Assembly: GCA_963974915.1 (NCBI GenBank)
Contig: CAXBES010000014.1
Span: forward strand, 49,633-113,632
Direction: 5' to 3'
Length of the DNA: 64,000 nt
Origin: CAXBES01 sp963974915
GTDB taxonomy: Bacteria; Bacteroidota; Bacteroidia; Flavobacteriales; Flavobacteriaceae
Positions 60,463-64,000 of the stretch are shown one piece after another. The translations under genes and the position numbers were made by a program. Below the pieces are notes generated by a model, which was not told where the DNA came from, searched no databases, and was given only the letters and a program-made list of their open reading frames with translations. Positions within the stretch are counted from its first letter, which is position 1, and every line of letters starts with the position of its first letter.

Positions 60463-61611
60463 ATGAAAAAATTACTTCTCCTTACGTGCTGTGTTTTTTT
60501 TAGCGTTGCAGCCTCAGCTCAAATTATTTATGAAGAATTCAATTCATCGAAACTAGGTGAATCACGAAGACTTAAAATTCAACTCCCAAGAAATTACGAA
60601 AACAATATAGATAAGGTGTATCCAATTGTTTTAGTGTTAGATGCAGATTATCTTTTCGAACCTGTAGCCGGAAACGTAGATTATTTCAGCTACTGGGAAG
60701 ATATGCCCGAATCTATCGTTGTGGGAATCATGCAAGGAGACGGAAGATACGATGATTGTAACTATGATGATACCAATTTTGTTCCCGCTGAAAAAGGGGC
60801 AGATTTCTTTGAGTTTATAGGTTTAGAACTTATTCCGCACATTGATGACACGTATAGGACAGCAAAATTTATAATCGCAGTGGGTCACGATTTTACTGCG
60901 AACTTTATTAATTACTACCTTTTTAAAGACCCTCCATTATTTAATGGATATATTAATCTAAGTCCGGACCTCGCGCCTATGATGGAACAGCGACTCCCTG
61001 AAAGAATTCCATCTGTAGAATCGAAAATTTTCTACTATATGGCTACCGGAACCGATGATATTAAAGGGCTTATGGAAAGTACAGAAGCTCTTAACCGCTC
61101 ATTAAAAGGACTACAAAGCGATAACTTTAATTATTATTACGACAATTTCGAAGGAGCAACGCACTACTCGCTGGTTGGGCGTGGTATTCCTAATGCATTG
61201 GAGAAAATATTTTCGGTATATAGACCAATTAGTAAAACAGAATACAAAGATGTTCTACTTAAAATGGAAACACCAATTCACGAATATCTCGTGGAAAAAT
61301 ATAAAACTATTGAAGATCTCTTCGGACTCACGAATCCAATTAGAGTAAACGATTTTATCGCTACGAGTACCGCAGTAGAGAAGAAAAAGCAATGGGAATC
61401 TTTAAGAGAATTAGGTACGATGGCTAAAAAACAATATCCCGATACTGTATTGGGAGATTACTATCTAGGGCGTTATTATGAAGAAATTGGTGAGCCAAAA
61501 AAGGCAATGCGTACCTTTCAGGGGGCTTTCGATAAAGAGGAAGTTGATTTTATAACTATTGATCTTATGTTAGACAGAGCCGATAAGATAAAAACCGATT
61601 TTGGTTATTAA
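60463..61611 (+). CDS. Exported esterase-fold protein lacking the nucleophilic serine
   Basis: The 382-residue protein has a signal peptide (to about ASAQ, residue 20) and the alpha/beta-hydrolase layout of the Fes/esterase-D family (PF00756-like): YPIVLVLDADYLF, a nucleophile elbow, and ATHYSLVGRGIPNALEKIF with the likely histidine. At the elbow the usual GHSxGG is GHDFTA (141-146), with Asp in place of Ser. A C-terminal helical part follows (about 290-382). It may be inactive or use another mechanism. I chose the ATG at 60463; the longer frame overlaps the preceding gene. Confidence 0.75.
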   Translation: MKKLLLLTCCVFFSVAASAQIIYEEFNSSKLGESRRLKIQLPRNYENNIDKVYPIVLVLDADYLFEPVAGNVDYFSYWEDMPESIVVGIMQGDGRYDDCNYDDTNFVPAEKGADFFEFIGLELIPHIDDTYRTAKFIIAVGHDFTANFINYYLFKDPPLFNGYINLSPDLAPMMEQRLPERIPSVESKIFYYMATGTDDIKGLMESTEALNRSLKGLQSDNFNYYYDNFEGATHYSLVGRGIPNALEKIFSVYRPISKTEYKDVLLKMETPIHEYLVEKYKTIEDLFGLTNPIRVNDFIATSTAVEKKKQWESLRELGTMAKKQYPDTVLGDYYLGRYYEEIGEPKKAMRTFQGAFDKEEVDFITIDLMLDRADKIKTDFGY

Positions 61612-61631
61612 AATGTTTTCTTCGGAAAAAA

Positions 61632-61661
61632 CCCTCCGTCGCCAGAGCTAAGGAGGGATTT
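61632..61661 (+). terminator. Rho-independent terminator
   Basis: CCCTCC (61632-61637) pairs with GGAGGG (61652-61657) and T residues follow. It ends the plus-strand esterase-fold gene and may also serve the minus-strand operon. Confidence 0.7.
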
Positions 61662-61664
61662 TGG

Positions 61665-61835
61665 TTAGCTATTAAATTGAAAAGCTTCTGTCTGCAATAA
61701 CTCTTGCAGTGTTTCTTTAAGTCTTTCTGAAGGAGTTGATGGCTTATCTTGTTTCATATTCTTAAGACTTGCTTCGGAAAGTTCTTTTAGTTCTAACTTA
61801 CTTTTGCCGTATAGTTTTTTTCTGAAAGTATCCAT
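61665..61835 (-). CDS. 56-residue hypothetical protein
   Basis: The minus-strand ORF starts with ATG at 61835, two bases after the T9SS gene's stop, and encodes a Lys/Glu/Leu-rich helical peptide (MDTFRKKLYGKSKLELKEL at the start). It ends next to a terminator. Tight spacing and helical, soluble composition support a real small gene, but I recognise no family. Confidence 0.45.
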   Translation of the reverse strand: MDTFRKKLYGKSKLELKELSEASLKNMKQDKPSTPSERLKETLQELLQTEAFQFNS

Positions 61836-61837
61836 CC

Positions 61838-64000
61838 CTATTCTTTTATAAGTTTTTTGAAAACAATTCCTTCCGAAGTAAAAATCGAAACGAAATATGT
61901 GCCGCTCTGTTCTGCCTTAAGAGCAAGTTGAATGGTGGTTTCATCAAGAAACAGTTCAGACTGGACGATACGACCCAGCATATCTCTAATTTCAACTTTT
62001 TGTATCGCATTTGTTAAAGAAGAAACTGTTATCGTGCCTTTGGTCGGGTTGGGGTAAAGTGCAACGGTATTTATATTATGATTCGCATTATTTAAAACTA
62101 GTTCCGGAGTAAACTGAAGCGTGAATCGATTGTCGTAAATTCCCTTTTCGCTCACGAAAGTATAGTTACCCGAACTTAGATCTACTATCGAATTATTATG
62201 CGAATCGATCAGGTAAACAGTAGCATTCTCAAGATTTAAGCCTATTATATTCTCTATGGAGATCGTATAACTAATTCTTTCATCTATCAAGGTAGCAAAA
62301 CCCATAGAGATTTTCATGCCTTCATCAAAACTGCCCAACGCCTGAATCCCAAGTTGATCACTTCCATCCCTTAAATGAGAATACAAAGAAACATTGGTCG
62401 CCAAGCGTTTGGCATCGTAACCGGGGTCTATTTGTTCACTAGCCTGGGCTAGAAATCCTATCAACGCTGTACTATTCAGATCATATCGGTCGCTTTGAAC
62501 GTTTAGCCAGATTCTGTCATTATCTAAACTACGAAGTGTGGTATTTCCACTGGTTCTTCGCATTACATTCGAAAAACTTACATCTCCAGCTGCCAATGCT
62601 TTAATTCCAAATCCCTGAGCTGTCGCAATAACACCATTGGGCATTGTGGATGGATCTGAACCGGCAGCTGCGGTTCCCCCGGTAAGATTGTAAATAGAAA
62701 TATCTTCCATCGTATAATCTAATCCGTAAGGTCCGGGATTTCCTGAATTCGGACTGGTTCTATGCTCCCAGAAATATACTGCATCAACAATTGTAGCATT
62801 ACTGTTTATAAAATCATCTGCCAGTATTGGAGACGCATAGGGATTGGCAATGATATTCGGACTGCTATTCTGGTCTGCATTAAACGTAGCTGAATATGTT
62901 ATGAGTCCGTTATTCAAAGTACCCTCGTTATATGAAAGATTTAACGCAGTAGCCGGTCCTGTTACACTGCGCATGATCATATACCCTTCACCCGGATTAA
63001 TCGATCCGGCATATACCGGCCAATCGTCACCTTCTTCATCCAACCAGTTTCCTGCACCGGGAGAAGTAGCCGCGACAGCCACATTGGGCGTAAAATTTTC
63101 AGTAAGGTGGTTTCGAACTCTTTCTACCCCATTAAGGACACCTGTAGTAGTCTCGGCAGACATAGGGCTCCCCATTAGCATAAAATCCCGACCATCTAAT
63201 TCTGGTGTCGTAACCACCACATTGATTGCACCATTATTGAGCGTTACCGAAGCATCATCTCTTTGTACCAAACTAGCCTCATGCTCTACATTTAGGGTGC
63301 CATTTACATCAATATTAAATGCGACCTCAACAAAATCTCCAGAATTGATCGTTAAAAATGTGGATGCATCAATTGCTAATGAACATGCGCTAAAGCTTCC
63401 ATGGGTGGAAGTGTTATAATTTGATCTAATTATCGCATTGGTTGTCATATTGGGCAACCCGTTATCCCAGGTACCACCTACAAACTGAGTTGTTGTAGCA
63501 CACGGCGCTAAAGGCGCTTCGATTGCCTGAATTCGAAAAGTGATGATATCTGCATATATGTCTCGTTTTGAAGAGCGCAGATAATATGTAGTTCCAGAAG
63601 TCAATCCGAAGAACAATCCGTTACCGTCAAAACAGTCAAGCTCCGTTCCTGCACATCCATCGAAGAGTGAAACTCCATCTAAACCACCAATATTTGAGAT
63701 TTCAATATTACCATTTACCGGCATTACAAATTCATACCATAAATCGAGATTAATTTGACTCGCATTATCACAACTAGCGTCTATACTTTCGCTTGCCTTT
63801 CTGTGATCTTGTGTAACCTCTGTATAATCAACGATTCCTACATTTATATAGGTCGCATTGAGACAATCATCATTTTCTGCCGATTCGAACGCTTGTATAT
63901 CAAAATCCACAATGTCTGCATATATACTCCTTCTGGCAACCCTTAAAACATAGGTCGTTGCTGCCGTTAGATTATATGCAAAGTCATTACCGTAAAAGCA
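61838..64000 (-). CDS. Large secreted protein with T9SS type A sorting domain (5' end outside window)
   Basis: The frame is open to the right edge, so the N-terminus and signal peptide lie outside the window. Visible are a repeated module (about one per 130 residues, with YLRSSKRDIYADIITFRIQA and an earlier copy RVARRSIYADIVDFDIQAF), a beta-rich middle part, and a C-terminal domain with ALYPNPTKGTITVSSL ending FKKLIKE, which directs export through the type IX secretion system. No enzyme motif is seen; a surface or adhesin-like role is likely. About 720 residues are in the window. Confidence 0.85.
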   Translation of the reverse strand, partial: CFYGNDFAYNLTAATTYVLRVARRSIYADIVDFDIQAFESAENDDCLNATYINVGIVDYTEVTQDHRKASESIDASCDNASQINLDLWYEFVMPVNGNIEISNIGGLDGVSLFDGCAGTELDCFDGNGLFFGLTSGTTYYLRSSKRDIYADIITFRIQAIEAPLAPCATTTQFVGGTWDNGLPNMTTNAIIRSNYNTSTHGSFSACSLAIDASTFLTINSGDFVEVAFNIDVNGTLNVEHEASLVQRDDASVTLNNGAINVVVTTPELDGRDFMLMGSPMSAETTTGVLNGVERVRNHLTENFTPNVAVAATSPGAGNWLDEEGDDWPVYAGSINPGEGYMIMRSVTGPATALNLSYNEGTLNNGLITYSATFNADQNSSPNIIANPYASPILADDFINSNATIVDAVYFWEHRTSPNSGNPGPYGLDYTMEDISIYNLTGGTAAAGSDPSTMPNGVIATAQGFGIKALAAGDVSFSNVMRRTSGNTTLRSLDNDRIWLNVQSDRYDLNSTALIGFLAQASEQIDPGYDAKRLATNVSLYSHLRDGSDQLGIQALGSFDEGMKISMGFATLIDERISYTISIENIIGLNLENATVYLIDSHNNSIVDLSSGNYTFVSEKGIYDNRFTLQFTPELVLNNANHNINTVALYPNPTKGTITVSSLTNAIQKVEIRDMLGRIVQSELFLDETTIQLALKAEQSGTYFVSIFTSEGIVFKKLIKE

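Noticed and set aside
62844..63419. 191-residue plus-strand ORF opposite the T9SS gene
   Set aside because: It is antisense to a coherent, domain-bearing frame and shows no protein-like pattern of its own.

Overview
The window is chromosomal DNA from a member of the Bacteroidota, almost certainly a marine-type Flavobacteriaceae. The evidence is low GC, starts without Shine-Dalgarno sequences, many upstream boxes of the Bacteroidota promoter form TAnnTTTG, gliding genes gldD and gldE, secreted proteins with type IX secretion (T9SS) C-terminal domains, a TonB-dependent receptor, and lineage-typical families (DUF4270, DUF3098, DUF3127, DUF4199, DUF4301). No prophage, insertion sequence, CRISPR array, tRNA or rRNA was found. 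Most of it is core genome.

Layout. 1-6.5 kb: end of a saccharopine dehydrogenase gene, a membrane zinc peptidase, leuS and a UbiA prenyltransferase. 6.6-11 kb: cell-envelope operon ftsX, lipoprotein, DUF3098, uppP, truB, then a TonB-like protein and tag. 11-17 kb: secreted peptidylarginine-deiminase-like T9SS protein, aat, an AtoE-type transporter, a 74-bp tandem repeat array, a DUF3127 protein with an SSB-like tail, and a flavin reductase. 17-27 kb: histidine kinase, HIT protein, greA, Rieske-like lipoprotein, a TonB-dependent receptor under a TPP riboswitch, and a convergent hybrid kinase / sigma-54 activator pair. 27-32 kb: a tightly packed minus-strand operon (PPTase, geranylgeranylglyceryl-phosphate-synthase-like enzyme, thiamine-binding-like protein, PnuC-type transporter, a NadR-like kinase fused to DUF4301, arfB). 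32-41 kb: ahcY, rplU (with an extra HhH domain)-rpmA, DUF4199 and EamA proteins, then mutY-ssb-gldE-gldD. 41-49 kb: HU, a 29-residue basic ribosomal-like protein, rng, recX, cupin-like and FnIII proteins, and an NfeD/flotillin pair. 49-64 kb: atpD-atpC, aminotransferase/sulfotransferase pair, glmS-DUF4270, a truncated GT5-like protein, panC-panD, a flippase-like protein, an esterase-fold protein lacking its nucleophile, and the C-terminal part of a large T9SS protein.

How parts fit together. The TPP riboswitch marks the receptor at 20.3-22.5 kb as a thiamine-compound importer. The PnuC transporter beside a thiamine-binding-like protein at 30 kb may supply the inner-membrane step. Several intergenic gaps hold hairpin-rich repeats: a 74-bp array, and a dispersed family whose stems change sequence but keep pairing.

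The items most worth following up are the NadR-like kinase/DUF4301 fusion (the DUF4301 half carries UGPase-like motifs), the TPP riboswitch assignment, the covarying repeat family, the DUF3127 protein with an SSB-type tip, and the degenerate enzyme folds at 57-61 kb. All family assignments come from reading the sequence and from memory; no searches were run.
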